A stretch of DNA of 64,000 bases from Acorus gramineus (GCA_030737835.1 CM060853.1:12768034-12832033), one strand, 5' to 3'. Positions 1 through 13,335 are shown, counted from the stretch's first letter. Translations and numbers: made by a program. The notes: a model not told the origin generated them from the letters alone.

Positions 1-120
1 ATTCAAAAACTACTTAAACCCTTTTAAATAAGATCTTAAACTATTATCATATCCAAATTGGGGTTTGAGGGTACTTTAAGTCATTTCACTAACAGATGAC
101 CCGCACCCAAGGAGACCGCC

Positions 121-726
121 ACCGACTTCCACGTGACCGACACGTGATGAGATATTGCACGTGCGAGGAACACGTGGCATTGACACCGCCACTTTTGGCT
201 TTTGACACGTGCGAGGTGGGTTGAACCCACATGGGTTAGGGAGGGCCGAAGGCCTGACACAGGGTCCGGTCTCGATCACGTGCTCCCCCTGGGGTCCACC
301 GAAAGGAGGGTCTAAATTAAAACCACCCAAAAAGGTCCATCAAAAGATCAAATCTCCTTCTCCGTATATAAAAAATAAATAAATAATAAAAAAAAATACA
401 AGCCTCCCACGTCAAGCAACGTTGGTCTTCTTTTTGCAGACTTTCCTTTAAATCCAAGCAAAAAAAAACAAAAAAACAAAAAAGAAGAAGACCAAATCAT
501 GACCGTTCAAAACAAAAGAACACCCATCACCGTTCATTGCAAGGTTTGACTTCACAATCCTCGGGACCCGGGACCCACTGGTCGTAACGAACCCAGATGA
601 TGACACGTGTCAATTAGACCGTGATCGGACGGTTGACTCGCTCGCCTCCGTCGAAGAGGGGACGCCTTTTTGACATCGTACGTGGCTTGTGTAAGAATCC
701 GCTGACGTGGGTGAAGTTGAACCGAC
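121..726. promoter_or_regulatory. Dense G-box/DRE cluster
   Basis: Seven perfect CACGTG hexamers lie at 130, 141, 158, 171, 206, 277 and 604. ACCGAC (DRE/CRT core) occurs at 121, 136 and 721, and several ACGTGG or ACGTC half-sites lie between. A TATA-like stretch starts near 363. CACGTG is bound by plant bZIP and bHLH factors, and a G-box beside a DRE is typical of abscisic-acid or cold/drought-responsive promoters. No ORF of note follows on the + strand, so the cluster may serve a gene lying left of the window, a missed short transcript, or the GATA gene about 2.2 kb downstream. The motifs are seen; their use is inferred. Confidence 0.6.
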
Positions 727-869
727 GTGGCTTGATTTGGACCGTCTGATTCGATCCGAGTGAGCTGTAACTGTCGTGCTTAAACGTGGGTGATCACAAT
801 TAAAATGAAAAATAAGGTTGAGGAGAAATAACGAAGGCGAAACGTAAGTGAGAGAAATGTAAAACATTT

Positions 870-2650
870 TAAATATTTAAAATATATATTTGACATGTTA
901 CAATTAAAAGAAATGAAAACGTATCCCGAGAAAGAGAGAGAGAGAGAATATAAAAAAAATTGTTATTTATTTATTTAAATAAAAAAAATTACGGGGCACT
1001 GAAGAATCGGGCAATAAATTTGGAGGCTAATGCACGAGTCAGTGCCTTTGGATCGGTTCCTTAGGAAGAGTTAAATTAACAACTTATTAATCACCTTTTA
1101 CAATTACAGTTACCCAGGGTTTTTTTATTTTTGGGTCCCTTGAATTATTTTTATATTGAATTAAGGCCCTCTGAGTTCTTTGAATATTTTAGACATTAGT
1201 GGTTGGTTTGGTAATAGGGTAAGTGTGGGAGACTGGGTTAAGTGAGGCGATAAATGATTGAAATAAGTAATGTAGTTTGTTATGAAAAATAGTTCAAATA
1301 AAATTGAAATAATTGTACACATTCTGAAACAAAATGGAGATATTGTATTATTCTATTTAAATGTTAGAATAACATTTATCTTTATTTTTTATTTCGATTC
1401 TGAGATATGCAAATAAAGATAAAATACTTTGTATTTCATAGAATTATGTTAACTTATCTCATTATCAAACTAGCTTTTGAGTTTAAAACTTATCATAGTA
1501 TGAAATAAGAAGAGTCAAAGTTAGAACGTGAGACATTAACTGATAAATTTTTTTTTTTTGCTAATTAGGATTATTTGTGACTAAAAAATATCATATTAGT
1601 TTGAGAAAAAAATTCCTCTTTCTATGAATTGATAGCATTTTATACACCAAAAATGGATGCAAGAATGAATATATTGAATTAAATTTTTTGTACTTGTATC
1701 CAAATAGACTAGAAGGAGAACATGCAAAGACTATTTTTAACAATATTAATTAAATAAATACATATTTGTCTATAAACATTTTTCTAAAAAAAATATAGTC
1801 AAATGAAATAAATACATATTTTTTATAATTTTTTAAAACCGGTATATATTAATGGAAATGACTGTGCACCAACATCTTGTATTGAAATATGATTCTATGA
1901 ATGGTTATTGGGCATCAAAATAAGAAAAATATAGAGATATTTGATCCCCATTTGGGGTGTGATATTATATCAATCAATATAGATTAAAATTTAGGGATAG
2001 ATAGCTATGAGAACAGTTATTTTTAGTTGTATTTTAATTTTCTTGTTCTATCCTCATTATTTTTGCCTTTAGCATTGTATGGTTTGTATGAGCCAGACAG
2101 GTAATTGCAGCCCCTTTGAAATCACAATATGGGTTTATACTAACTTATCAAACATAGCTTTTAGATTTTATACTTAATAACCAGAAGAATTTTTTAGTTG
2201 CTCCTACCTTATTTCACCCACCCCAAACCCAAACAAGGTCTTAGGTTTAATTAGACAACACTTTTCATTCCTTTTATGTCAAAGCACTAAGATAAATGGG
2301 TGTTTGATATGGACTCTGTGAAACCAGATTTTTCATAAATGAGAAATATTTATAGACTAAAATTATAAAAAAAATTAGTCCTTAATTATAATAGACAAGA
2401 CTTTAGGGACCTTAAAACAATAAACCCCTCTAATATCCACCCAATAATAAAAACAAGGGCAGAAACAGTAAATTCGAAAAAGACTCAAGACGCATAACTA
2501 ACCCCCCCAACTTTGTCATCCTTTTTTCATTAAAAGACGAAAAACGCCATCACACGTGTCACAATCCAACGACAAAAACACCAAGGACCACCCAATTAAA
2601 CGGTTCAGATAGAGTGGACAGATCCGTAATTTACGCCAAATTGCGGGGGA
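870..2650. other. AT-rich intergenic stretch, no gene seen
   Basis: This is AT-rich sequence with poly-A and poly-T runs and no ORF with coding character. One more CACGTG lies at 2553, nearer the GATA gene. A weak pair of inverted GTTTGG-like ends near 1200 and 2240 hints at an old MITE, but no target duplication could be confirmed. Confidence 0.5.
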
Positions 2651-2664
2651 ATCTGAATATGAAG

Positions 2665-2860
2665 TCCTCCCTATATTTCATCTTCTCTGTTTCAACGAAG
2701 CTTTATTTACCTGTCCCACTTTTTTTTTAAAAAAAATAAAATAAAATTCATCCGAGCTGTCTCTCTTTCACATTCTAATAAACCCTAACAGAGATCACAC
2801 AAAGCACACACACTCTCTCTCTCTCTCTCTCAATCGATCGATTGAAACCCTAAGCGACCA
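2665..2860 (+). promoter_or_regulatory. Core promoter and 5' UTR of the GATA gene
   Basis: A TATA-like CTATATTT near 2670 is followed about 140 bp later by a pyrimidine tract of CT dinucleotides (about 2812-2831), then a doubled ATCG and the ATG at 2861. CT/GA repeats near the transcription start are common in plant promoters and bind BBR/BPC GAGA factors. The placement of the transcription start is inferred. Confidence 0.5.
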
Positions 2861-4102
2861 ATGGAGGCCTCGGAATTCGCGCACTGCAGGGCCCAATTCA
2901 CTTCCCCGGAGGGAAGATGCTCCTCCTCTTCCTCCTCCGAGGCCAAGGCCGCCAACGTCGCCGCCGCCGGTGGCGGCGAACACTTCATCGTCGACGACCT
3001 TCTCAACTTCTCCAACAACGAAGGCGACGACGACGAGGGGGAGGTCTCGTCCTCCGTCGCCGGCGGCAGCGTCGACATTGACGTCGCCGCGACTACAGAC
3101 GCTCCGGCGGCCACCGGTGACGCCTCCACCGTCACAAACGTGGACAGCTGCAACTCCTCCCTCTCCGGCGGTGAATTTGGGCTCTCCGGCGAACTCTGCG
3201 TCCCCGTACGTTAATTTCGATTTAATTTTTTTTTTTTTTTTAAATTGTTGAATTTAATTCGGTTCGAAAGAACGAATTGATGTTGTGAAACCGAAATTTG
3301 ATATCGTCACCCGAGATTCTTCATCGAAGAGCGTGAGAATAGCAAAATCCCCAATCTGAATTTCGCTTTTTCGCTCTTCGGACAGCCGGACGACCTCGCC
3401 GAGCTCGAATGGCTGTCGAATTTCGTCGAGGACTCCTTCTCAAGCGAGGATCTCCAGAAGCTTCACCTGATCTCTGGCATCAGAGACTCCGGCGACGGTC
3501 ACCGCCTCCCTCCGCCGCCCCAACCAGCGATCTTCCGCCCGGAGATCCCCTCCGTCCCAGGCAAGGCCCGCAGCAAGCGCTCCCGCTCCTCCTCCTCCTC
3601 CGCCGCCGCCTCCAGCTGGTCCTCCTCCCGCCTCCTCGTCCTCTCCCCGACGACCTCCGCCACCTCGTCCGACGCGGCGGTTGTGGTGAAGAAGGCGCAG
3701 AAGAAGAGGGAGGCCTCATCATCAACGGACGGTGCAGATGGACCGAAGAGGGTGTACGCGGCTTCATCGGACGGACGGAGATGCCTGCATTGCGCGACGG
3801 ACAAGACGCCGCAGTGGAGGACCGGGCCGATGGGCCCGAAGACGCTCTGCAACGCGTGCGGGGTTAGGTACAAGTCGGGCCGGCTCGTGCCGGAGTACCG
3901 GCCCGCGGCCAGCCCGACTTTCGTCCTCTCCATGCACTCCAACTCACACCGCAAGGTCATGGAGCTCCGCCGCCAGAAGGAGATCTATCAGAACAACAAT
4001 GACGGCGGCGCGATTTACGAGGCGGGATTTGGCGGCGGAGGAGGAGAGGATGAGTACCTGATCCACCACCGCATCGGCCCGGATTTTCGGCAGCTGATTT
4101 AG
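2861..4102 (+). CDS. GATA-type zinc-finger transcription factor, subfamily A (GATA5/9/12-like)
   Basis: Two exons, 2861-3205 and 3386-4102, are joined by a phase-0 GT-AG intron of 180 bp and give a 353-residue protein. The finger is C-X2-C-X18-C-X2-C at residues 248-273 (CLHC to CNAC), the plant class IV GATA type, with the basic tail [14 protein letters not shown] after it. Exon 2 opens with [18 protein letters not shown], an acidic block conserved upstream of the finger in subfamily A. Between the two lie a proline patch, a basic KARSKRSRS stretch likely to act in nuclear import, and a serine-rich run. Exon 1 is acidic and alanine/glycine rich. The protein should bind (A/T)GATA(A/G) sites in the nucleus. 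The ATG is the first in a good context after the CT-rich leader. Both exons are GC-rich against an AT-rich surround. The closest family member cannot be fixed without alignment. Confidence 0.95.
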
Positions 4103-5009
4103 ACGGGGCTGTTCTTCGTCAATTTTTAATCGGTCAGTAGTATAAAAAAAAAAAAAAAAAAATTAAAGTTTTTATTAGTTTTATTTTTTTTTAGTTGTTT
4201 TAGTTTTTCTGCCATTATTGGTGGTGTTGTTTGAGTAATTCTTGACTTTTTTTTTTTGTTGTTGTTTTGTTTTAGTTGTTTTTGAAGAAGGTAACAAATT
4301 TAATGAGAAGAGAGAGGAGGCCATGTTAGCAATTTTTGTCAATGCTGATTTTATTGGAGTTAGTGATTTTAGGCGCAATTCGTGTGAACAATTTCGTGAA
4401 TAGTCCATAGCTATCCAGCGATGTATATATATCTTCTTCAGTATATATGTTATTAAAAAAATTTATATATGTTAAATTTGATCAATTCCATTGGAAATGG
4501 ACTCACATATACTTTTTTTATATATCAAAATATATAATTTATTAGATAAAATTATTATTTAAAAAAAATTAAAACATGTGCAGAGTGTTTGTGAAACTGT
4601 CCTTAATATTATTCTTTTTGATACACATTCAAAACAATGCCATTCTCAACAAAGCAGGATCACTTGGAACATGGAAACAAGTGAAACAAACTACAAAAAG
4701 CGTTTATTTGACTTAAAACATTTATATTTCCATCATATTTGAGCCCTCAACTCAAGCTCACTCTGAATTAAAATTAGATTAGAGTTGACTTTTAAAATTA
4801 CAATTTCCATAATTTTAACTCATTTTTTCATTCTAAATGCATTTACAGTCTAAATAAATGTTGTATGATATACCATATGGTTAATCTTATATAAATAAAG
4901 GATTTTTTTTTTAAATTACCTTCCCCACCAACAAAGTCCACAAACCAATAAAAACTAGCACGGAAATTTGAGGTGGATTGGGTCTATAGCATGAGAGTGG
5001 TCACATGGG
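4103..5009. other. 3' region of the GATA gene and AT-rich spacer
   Basis: T-rich sequence follows the GATA stop codon and probably holds its 3' UTR and polyadenylation region. The remainder is AT-rich spacer in which I see no gene or recognisable element. Confidence 0.5.
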
Positions 5010-5452
5010 TAGGGGTGGTAAATGAGTCCAAATAGTCAAGCTTTGACATATTCAAGCTCAGCTCGTTTACAAACGAGTCGAGTCGAATCGAGCCCAGTCG
5101 AGCTTATGAGCTTCAACGAACCTAGCATTCTTCTTCATTTTAAGGTTTTTAGGGGTTAAAAACAAAATTTTAATCTAAATGAGTCAAGTTAATGAACCTA
5201 AACAAGTATAACTTTGTATTGATTTAATGTTTTGATTTTATAAAAGAGTTGAGTCAAGCTTCAATTAAGTTTTTTATAACAAAAATAAGTCGAATTTGAA
5301 CACAAAATGAAGCTCAATTCAGGTCCCGAGCCTAACCGAGCTTTAAAAATGATTCAAGCTCGCTCATTTGTTTAATTGAACGAGCTTAAACGAGTTCAAA
5401 CCGAGTCGAGCCCCTGTCGAGCCCGAGTGGCTTGGTTCGTTTACCAACCCTA
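5010..5452. mobile_element. hAT-type non-autonomous transposon (443 bp)
   Basis: The ends are TAGGGGTGGTAAA (left) and TTTACCAACCCTA (right), near-perfect inverted repeats of the hAT type. The element is flanked by a perfect 8-bp duplication, CACATGGG, at 5002-5009 and 5453-5460, the length hAT transposases make. GAGTCGAG/GAGCTCG-like motifs repeat near both ends, as is usual for subterminal transposase-binding sites. No coding capacity is seen. Confidence 0.92.
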
Positions 5453-5532
5453 CACATGGGGGTGTGAATATACATCTCTTTTCATTAATTTATATGCAAA
5501 TATTATAATAAAGTCCATACTATTTAAATATT

Positions 5533-5950
5533 GGAAAAAAAATCCATATAACCTCCTATAAACTAACTAAAATCCATATAACCCCCTGAAAACACCTAAT
5601 AAATCTAAATAACTCACTGAATAAAATTTACTGTTTACAGATGATAAATTATTTGTGAATATTATGTTTAATTTCCCTGTTAGAAAACACAGTATATCAA
5701 AATACCCTTACAATGTGTTAAATATACATAAAGTCTTTTATAAATGACGATTTTATTCATCCGAAAATGTTTTATAATATATCTAGAGAGGGTAAAATCG
5801 TTAATTTTATAGAATTTATTATATTTTTATCACATTGTAGTAATTTTTTTAATATATCATATTTTCAATCAGGATAAATTAAATAAAACATTTATAAAAA
5901 ATGAAAGAGTTACATGGATTCCAGTTATGGGGTTTGTATGGATTTTTCCC
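5533..5950. mobile_element. Mutator-like MITE, CCATATAACC family, copy 1
   Basis: The left end reads GGAAAAAAAATCCATATAACC and the right end GGTTTGTATGGATTTTTCCC, forming inverted repeats rich in (T)GGATTTT and CCCCC. TTAAATAT is duplicated on both sides (5524-5531 and 5951-5958), with a mismatch at the ninth base, as expected of an ageing 9-bp Mutator target duplication. Related copies with the same CCATATAACCCCC-type ends occur at 25057 and 60156. No ORF is seen. Confidence 0.75.
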
Positions 5951-5959
5951 TTAAATATA

Positions 5960-8900
5960 TTACTGTGGGTGTCATCGGGATCCAGGACACTGTTAATCTA
6001 TTGGTCAAATATATGTGAATATTATATTCTCACCAGCGAGTGACCTCATCGGATCATTCAGAACTCACATGGGGGGGTTTCGGGCACATTCATGCGCCCT
6101 CATTGTACCGTTTTCTTTTCTTATTTTCTTTTATGTCTTCTTATAAATATTATGTCGTGATGGACCCATGCATGCCACGTGGAGCCAAAAAAAAAAAGTC
6201 CATGAGAGAGATGGATGGTGGTGGTGTGAAATCTGAAAGACAAAATGTAAAGAATTCTAGTATCTCATTCATGAGGTTGTGTGTATATATTTAAAATAAA
6301 ACAATCTCATATTCCTGTATCGTATATTTATATCAACAAGACAAATTTTTTACATTTTTTATCACGGTTTTTTAGTTTAACATACTTATTTAAGAATCGA
6401 TCCCTCACTTTTTCATATTTTGATTTTAATTTTCAGATTTAAAAGATATGTTTTTTTTTAGTCCCTTTCATAAACTAAAAACAAAATCAAATAATTTAAG
6501 GATAGATCTCTTCTAAAGACTAAAAAAGAACATATCTTTTAAATCTAAGGACTAAAATCAAAATATGAAGAATTGAAGAATCGATTACTAAATACTATGG
6601 TTTATAGAAACTTAAAAATAAAAATCCCTTTTTTATTAATGTAACTATTCAATTCATTGAAAACATATTTCATTCTTTTTACAAAAACGTATATGACATA
6701 CTATTTTTAAAAATAGATGCATTTTAATTGGAATTTAGAGTACATGGAATTTTGTTTTTGTTATTTCATTGATTGGAAATACACGTAGTGTCACTCGGAC
6801 GGAAAAGATTGGAAAAACTGTGAATATGCATGCATCATTGTGTATTTATTTTTATATTAAAGTGTGTATTCCTAAATAAATGCAATTTTTTTGACAAAAA
6901 GTGAATGAATTCAACTCATTCATTCTAGTATATGTTATTTCAGTAAATACGTATTAATTATATTTCTATATAAAAAATTAAAATATACACAAAATGTAAT
7001 TGAGACTAATGCAGGTTGAGACTAGTGCCAATCAATAATCATGCGTGATAAAAGAGCTATATATTTTTGTATTTCTAAACATGATATTCAAAACATACGT
7101 GCAAGAGTGTTTGAGAGCAGAGGAATTGATGAAGACCACATGTGCTCATTTTATTATTATTTAGAGATCACTGTTTTCATTTTTTTTCTCTCTCAAAGTT
7201 GATAAACAATTCATGTGTTATAAATTTATTATAAATAAAAGATGGATTTTTAGGTGACATAACACGTTCCGATCACGTGCATTAAAAAGGGAGAATCCAC
7301 TCCCAAAGTGCAAGTGGGATTAGGTCATCCCTATCTCTAATGGGGGTGGGTTTACCACGTGGGCTCCACTCCCACAAATATTGGATCAAAAGCAATCATA
7401 ATTTTATTACTGGGTCCCTAATGGGCCGGGTAAACGGGTCAAATTCTTGGCCCGATCAAATGTTTCCAGCCCAAGTTGAGCCCGTACAACACCCTATAGG
7501 TTATAGATGCTTTTCCACTCAATCCATTTTATAGTCTAAATTACAGTATTATATATAACTTTAGAAATCCAGTGAAACATGTGTATCAATAGACGAAATA
7601 TATGCATTATGTACACTTTTTCAATTTTATCAGAACACATATACATCATTAAATGATGTTTAAAAAACATATGTGACCTATGTTTTGGATTGTAAAAAGA
7701 ACTGAGTCTAACATTTTTCATAGGTTATACAACTCAGACACGTTAGGTTGGGTGTACCTGATTATGGGTTAGTGATTAACCCAAACTTAATCCGAAGTTG
7801 GATGATGCAACCCAAACTTGACCTCAATCCAAGATGATCAGCTCAAATCCAGCCCGTCAAGTTTGGTTAGGATTTTGATTTTCAAAATGGTGTCATTTTG
7901 AACAAAAAAATTTCACAAGAGAGAGGCTTATAAGATGAAAATGAGGGCCAATAACAAGAATGAAAATAAAATTATGATAGTGTGACGTTTTTTAAGTTAA
8001 AAATAAATAGAACGATTCAGATTTCACATCATGTATTCAACAGTTCACCAATCACTTTCATCGGGTTTGGGTTGGGCCCGGGTAACCTAACCCGGTTTAT
8101 AGGTTCAGGTTGGGTTCAACCTGACTACTAAAAGATTAGTCCAAATGTTGGGTTGGTCCGGGTTCAACCTGTTGAAGTTGCGTCCCTTAGAATTTTCACT
8201 GTTTAGATGTAAGAACTGGTTTGGAGTGTTAGGTCACAGCCAGTTCTTCTGAAAGAGTATTTATAGTGTCAACTAAAAATGGGATTACAAGAATTTATTG
8301 GAACAATTTTATGAAAGGGATTAAAATTCAGTACATTTTTGTGTTTTCTCCAAAACTATGATTTAGTAACAAAAGAGATTTTTTACCTAATTTTTATGCT
8401 ATTACACCTTCTGATGAGAAATGAAAATTGGATCAGCTCCAACCTGTTCAGGTGTGCTTTGGAATATGATTCCTTATCGCAGTACGCAGAGACCTAATTC
8501 TGCAAAACAAATTGTATGAGCATGTCAGAACAACTTCTGCAAATGATATGCGCAGAGCATCAGAAAAAAAAAAGTTGAGCCGCTGAAGGCAAATCATGAA
8601 GGAAAAAAAAAGCTAACAATTTACCAATATTTTTTCTTGTGAATAAGAACATGTTTGTTTAGTATGGATAAACTGTAATGGTTGTATAGGTTATACCGAA
8701 GGAAGGTAGGTATAGTTTATTCTTGGTTCATTCAAGAATATTACTATACTATAGGAAGGCAAACACAGATGACAAATTTTATCTGATTAATTAATCTCAT
8801 CATAATTCACAAAAGCTGAACAAGATATAATATTGGTTTGGTGAACTTCATTACAAGCTAGAACAGAAGACACTGGGAGAATACAAAAGATCAGGCAACA

Positions 8901-11138
8901 TGAGGCCACACAAAAAATAAAAGAACTAGAAAATGATGGAATAAAGACTATTGTATTTTGTTTTGTTCTCTCTTTCCACTCACACATCAATATATAAGGG
9001 AATCAAGAACTACTTTTTGACCTTCTTCTTCTTCTTCTTCCAGAGAATAATGCCAAACTATAAGAGAATTGAAGACCTAATTGAACATGGATGGAGGTGC
9101 TTAAAAGAGGATATAAAGCTAGCAAGAGATGTTTGAAGCAATGTCTTAAAAGGTGGTGTTAGGAAGCGGAGGCATAAGCCTCCTGAATTTTCTAAAAAAT
9201 AATTAATAAAAAAATGATTTTTTTTTATTTTTTAAATTCATCATACACCACGATTCCATGACATAACGATGACATAAATTCAAAAATAAAAACCCAATGT
9301 TCTCAAATAAACATAATAGTTTCACCTTGGTGTCAACATGCTTAGACTTCTAGCTATAAGATTGCATCATTTATTAATAAAAAAATCATCTCAATTATTG
9401 TCACATCCCATTCTAAGAATAGAAAGAGCTTCTCATGAAGTTATAGCATGTAAACATGCATATAATCCAATCAAGAACTGCAATTCAGATTTTCTGTAGC
9501 ACAAAGTGAAACAATGTGAATGAAAGCCCTATATTGACTATTGAAGCAATGGAGTTTTATCAAGAGAACTCATAAACTGGTGCTTTGTTTCATGCTTTGT
9601 GATTGAATCAATCAGTCAACATTAACCACGTCTTGACCTATGAGGGTTGAGTCGTTAGCCAAGCCAGCTCTCTCCACCCACCCAATCAACCTTAAATGAC
9701 CAATATTATTACAAATCATGAGGGGGAGACCAAAAACAAAGCAACGCTTTCTTGTTGTCTTCAAACGATTCTATTAGCAATCATGAATTTCCACATGCAA
9801 AACCTTCTCATTTTTAAGAAACTTATTTCCTTATCTTCAGTGACTCTCTTGTCACATTGTCATGGTTCAATCGCTTATCAATTTAAGGAATACAGAAAAG
9901 TGGTGTGGTAATTTATATTCTTTTAAATGAAAGGGTGGAGCACATCACCCACAAGTATATTTTAAAAAAAGTTGAAACCCCACATTACAATGTGAGGGGA
10001 TATAAACCAAACCTCCTAATATAGACAGAGGATGATGATCTTCACAATTTTTTTGGTCATGGTTACATCTTAAGTGCTAGACAGCAAAGAGCAGACGAAA
10101 AGACTGTAGATATGATTTATTTCACTTTGTAACCTTGATATTGTACTAACATTTTATTATTTGACTCATGTGGAACTCAGTCTTGCGCCCTCCATGACTT
10201 CGATAAAAAATTATCATTATATATGCACACACGCAGCAAATTATTGACATCATGGATTTCCAAGCATCTCAGCGACACAAGTGGCGTTCTTGCAGCTCAC
10301 AGGACACCTATATAAGATGAAAGTTTTCAACTCAAGAATGAAACAGGTTAAACCAGCTGACCCAAAAAATATGCTAACTGAGACGCGAATGAGTTTTCAT
10401 CAAAAGAATTATCCTAGTTTAAAACTGTTATCATCAAAACAAATAAGCGCCATCTACAACAGAACGGCAGTTTGGATAGGAAAAAAACTCCCAATACAGT
10501 ATTGCACAATTATAAACATTATTCCATGAGTATCAAGTGAGTCTAAGAGACCTATAAATTGTAATCCTAGATTATCACACCTGAGCATCTACTGTTTATA
10601 TGACTACCCCAGCTATTATAGCTTCTTATTCTTCACTACATCCATATCGATATTGATCCACTGACACTGACATGAGCACATATACCCAGGCAAAATGTGC
10701 AACCTATAAAGAATACAATTCAACATGCAAACAAAATCCAACAAATGCAAAAGAAGTTAAATAAAAAACAAACCAACATTCAATGTATAGATGGATACTG
10801 AAAAAACACTAATGCCCATATATCACTAAAGTCAAGGTATAGATGGATACTCAAAAAACACTGATGCCCAAATATCACTAATCCAAAAAAGGGGGTTATC
10901 TGACAATACAATTTCAAAATTTGAAAATTCAACATGCCAACAAAACCAACCAATAATCTAGGCATGAATACATACCCAAATATACTAATGCCCAAAAATT
11001 ACCATCATGTACTTTAACTATACAAATTCAACTGAAAAGCAACAAAAATCAATAAAAAGTCCATCTAACAAAACATCCAAAATAAAAAATAAAAAATTCT
11101 AGACTTGAAATTAAGAAAAGAGGGCTTACATACTCATG
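5960..11138. other. Intergenic, repeat remnants, no gene recognised
   Basis: This AT-rich stretch lacks an ORF with conserved protein features. Around 7745-8175 there are many short CCCAAACTT, GGGTTGGG and AACCCGG motifs typical of a decayed hAT MITE, but the ends and target duplication were not found. The + strand fragment at 9050-9136, with a charged 28-residue tail, is too short to call a gene. Confidence 0.4.
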
Positions 11139-11146
11139 CATCAAAC

Positions 11147-11752
11147 CATAGTTGTCTAGGCGGCGCCTAGGCGCCACCTAGGTGACTAGGCGGTCCAGAT
11201 GGACCTAGGCGACCGCCCGCTTAAATGTTAATTAAGCAAGCGCCTGAGCCCGCCTACCCCCCCTAAAATCACGCCTAGCTTGCCTTAATTACGCCTAGCC
11301 CACCTAATCCCTCGCCTAACTTAGAAAATAAAAGAAAAAAAAAATACGATCGAAAGATTGAAACATCACCTACCCTGCCGGCCAACACTGCAACGAGTTC
11401 TCCTGGTTCCAGTTGAGTCTATTGATTTTTTTGTCTCTCCCTCTTATCTCTCCTCAAAATTTTTGAACTTTTATCTCATTCTCCCTCAATCTCTCCCCCA
11501 TTTTTACCTTCTTTAATGTCACTACGGTTAGATTATATTAATTTTATTGAAATGGACATGTACCCATAAATTACATCAATGCGTTTTTTATTTATAAATA
11601 ACATTATTCATTTTAAGTGGTATTCTTGAAAAAATTAAAAAATGGACAAGCAAATAAATAACTTTAATATAATTATCAATTTAAATAATAAAATCTTGAT
11701 TAAGCGTCGCACGCCTAGGCGAGTAGGCGGTTGGCTCGCCTGGCCAACTATG
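11147..11752. mobile_element. hAT-type element with CATAGTTG ends (606 bp)
   Basis: It starts CATAGTTGTCTAGGCGGCGC and ends with the near-complement CGCCTGGCCAACTATG. The perfect 8-bp duplication CATCAAAC lies at 11139-11146 and 11753-11760. Both ends carry nested GCCTAGGCG palindromes that could fold or bind transposase. The centre is AT-rich and non-coding. The 8-bp duplication and end sequence fit hAT. Confidence 0.9.
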
Positions 11753-11760
11753 CATCAAAC

Positions 11761-12239
11761 ACAAAACAAGTTGAGATTAATTTTTTTCACCCTCTTTGAA
11801 AGCTTTCTCAGACTCCGGGAATTGAAACACAGACGTACCCTGACACAAGGCCCTCGACCCCGCTGAGTCGAGGCGGAGGCGCGACGGCGCTGTGGAACTT
11901 GAGCATCAATTCGAGGCAACCCATTTGAGCTTTGATTCTGCAAAACAAACCCATATTGAGAAAAGCAGGGAAAGAGTGAAACCCGGTTCATGTAGAGAGA
12001 GATAGAGAGAGAGAGAGAGGGGACCTGGGGAAGGAGAGAGAGGGGCGAAGGAGATGGTTTGGAGAGATGGGTGTGGAGATGGAGGTCCTGATGAGGGCAA
12101 CCGCGGGTCTAGAGACCGTTCTGATCATCCGAGTCGCCATTGGAAGAGCGGAAGTGAGCGAGAGAGGGGGTTTTTGATGTCAGGGTGGATTTGATGTTTG
12201 TAAATCGCGATATCCTCGTGATTTTAAAAAGTTGGGTTT
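11761..12239. other. GC-richer stretch of unknown role
   Basis: A locally GC-richer segment contains a GA repeat (about 11995-12020). Short ORFs exist on the - strand (11755-11991 and 11906-12100) but show no recognisable domain and overlap each other in different frames. It could be a gene-derived fragment or a promoter/leader remnant. I cannot assign it. Confidence 0.3.
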
Positions 12240-12244
12240 TGATG

Positions 12245-12545
12245 CATCACTTTGGACTGACATCAAATCGCGCTTAATCGCGAATGTGCGCTTTTTTATC
12301 GCTCGTCGCATTATCGCTTAATCGCGTGTGCGGTTTTTTCGCACACCGCACAATCGTTAATAAATCGCATTTGCGCTTTTTTTTTTTATCGAACATCGCA
12401 TGAACGCATGATCGCTTAATCGCATATGCGGTTTTTTTATCGCTCATCGCATTATCGCTTAATCGCATGTGCGGTTTTCGCAGGCCGCATAATCGCTCAT
12501 TCCAATGTATGCATTACCAATTACCGCATAAACCGCATAGTCGTT
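12245..12545. repeat. CGCATATGCG/ATCGCTTAATCGC repeat block A
   Basis: The block is made of short imperfect units such as ATCGCTTAATCGC, GCATATGCGGTTTTTT and ATCGCTCATCGCATT, many of them palindromic about CGCAT(A/G)TGCG. Blocks of the same type recur at 42290-42466 with 43938-44100, and at 52020-52370. I know no family with this signature. It may be the interior of a DNA element, since no array with a constant period is visible. Confidence 0.6.
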
Positions 12546-12919
12546 TATAGTTTTCCTCGTGATGTACGTATAAATAAAAAATATTTTTTAAAAAATATCC
12601 ACAACCAACGCTTTCAATTTTTTTAATCTATTTATACGTGATATAATATACCATGTTATGTAAAATAAATGATATAATAAATTTTTTAATAATAGTTAAA
12701 TAAATCATCTATAAATTTTAAAATAAAATATAAAAAAGATATGTTACAACTAAAAATGAAAATTTAACATATATACCCTTTTACCAACCCTATATTATAA
12801 AAATACTTCATTTGAAACTCTAAAAATAACAATATTGCTCAAATTCATTTAAAAAAAAAAAATTGCTCCAATGGATAAAAAAATGTGTCATATATGTATA
12901 ATTTAAATTCTTTAGAATT

Positions 12920-13335
12920 AATAGTGTAACTTGAACGGGTTGAACTCTCCCAACCAAAATTTTTTTGGACGGGTTTGGGTTAAGATGTAACCCGAGCTCA
13001 ATTTGAATTGGGTTTAGGTAATCCAAATCAATCCGAACCAGAAGTTTTCATATCTAAATAAAATTATCATTTTTTTAATGTGCATGATAAAATTTGAATT
13101 GTACAATTTATTTTTATGTAGAATCTTTCATTTAATTTCTATAGTTTCTATATATCTATTTTTATATAGAATCTTTTACTTATGTGTGTATGATAAAATG
13201 TTATTCATGTTCATCTTTTTTTTTTGTCATGCAAAAATTAAATCTTACAAAATTTTAATTGTTTAAAATAATACATTTTTAAAGTCAAACTAGAATCCAA
13301 CCCAACCCGAATCAAACCGAACACGAAAAAAACCA
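12920..13335. mobile_element. Probable decayed hAT-like MITE
   Basis: ACGGGTTTGGGTTAAGATG-type sequence at 12970 faces CCAACCCAACCCGAATC near 13300, giving rough inverted repeats around an AT-rich core, as in many plant hAT MITEs. Target duplications were not identified, so the limits are approximate. Confidence 0.35.

Noticed and set aside
1200..2245. Possible MITE with GTTTGG-type inverted ends
   Set aside because: The ends pair poorly and no target duplication was found.
3409..3960. Long ORFs on both strands over GATA exon 2
   Set aside because: They are shadows of GC-rich coding sequence; only the frame continuing to 4102 has the GATA finger and family motifs.
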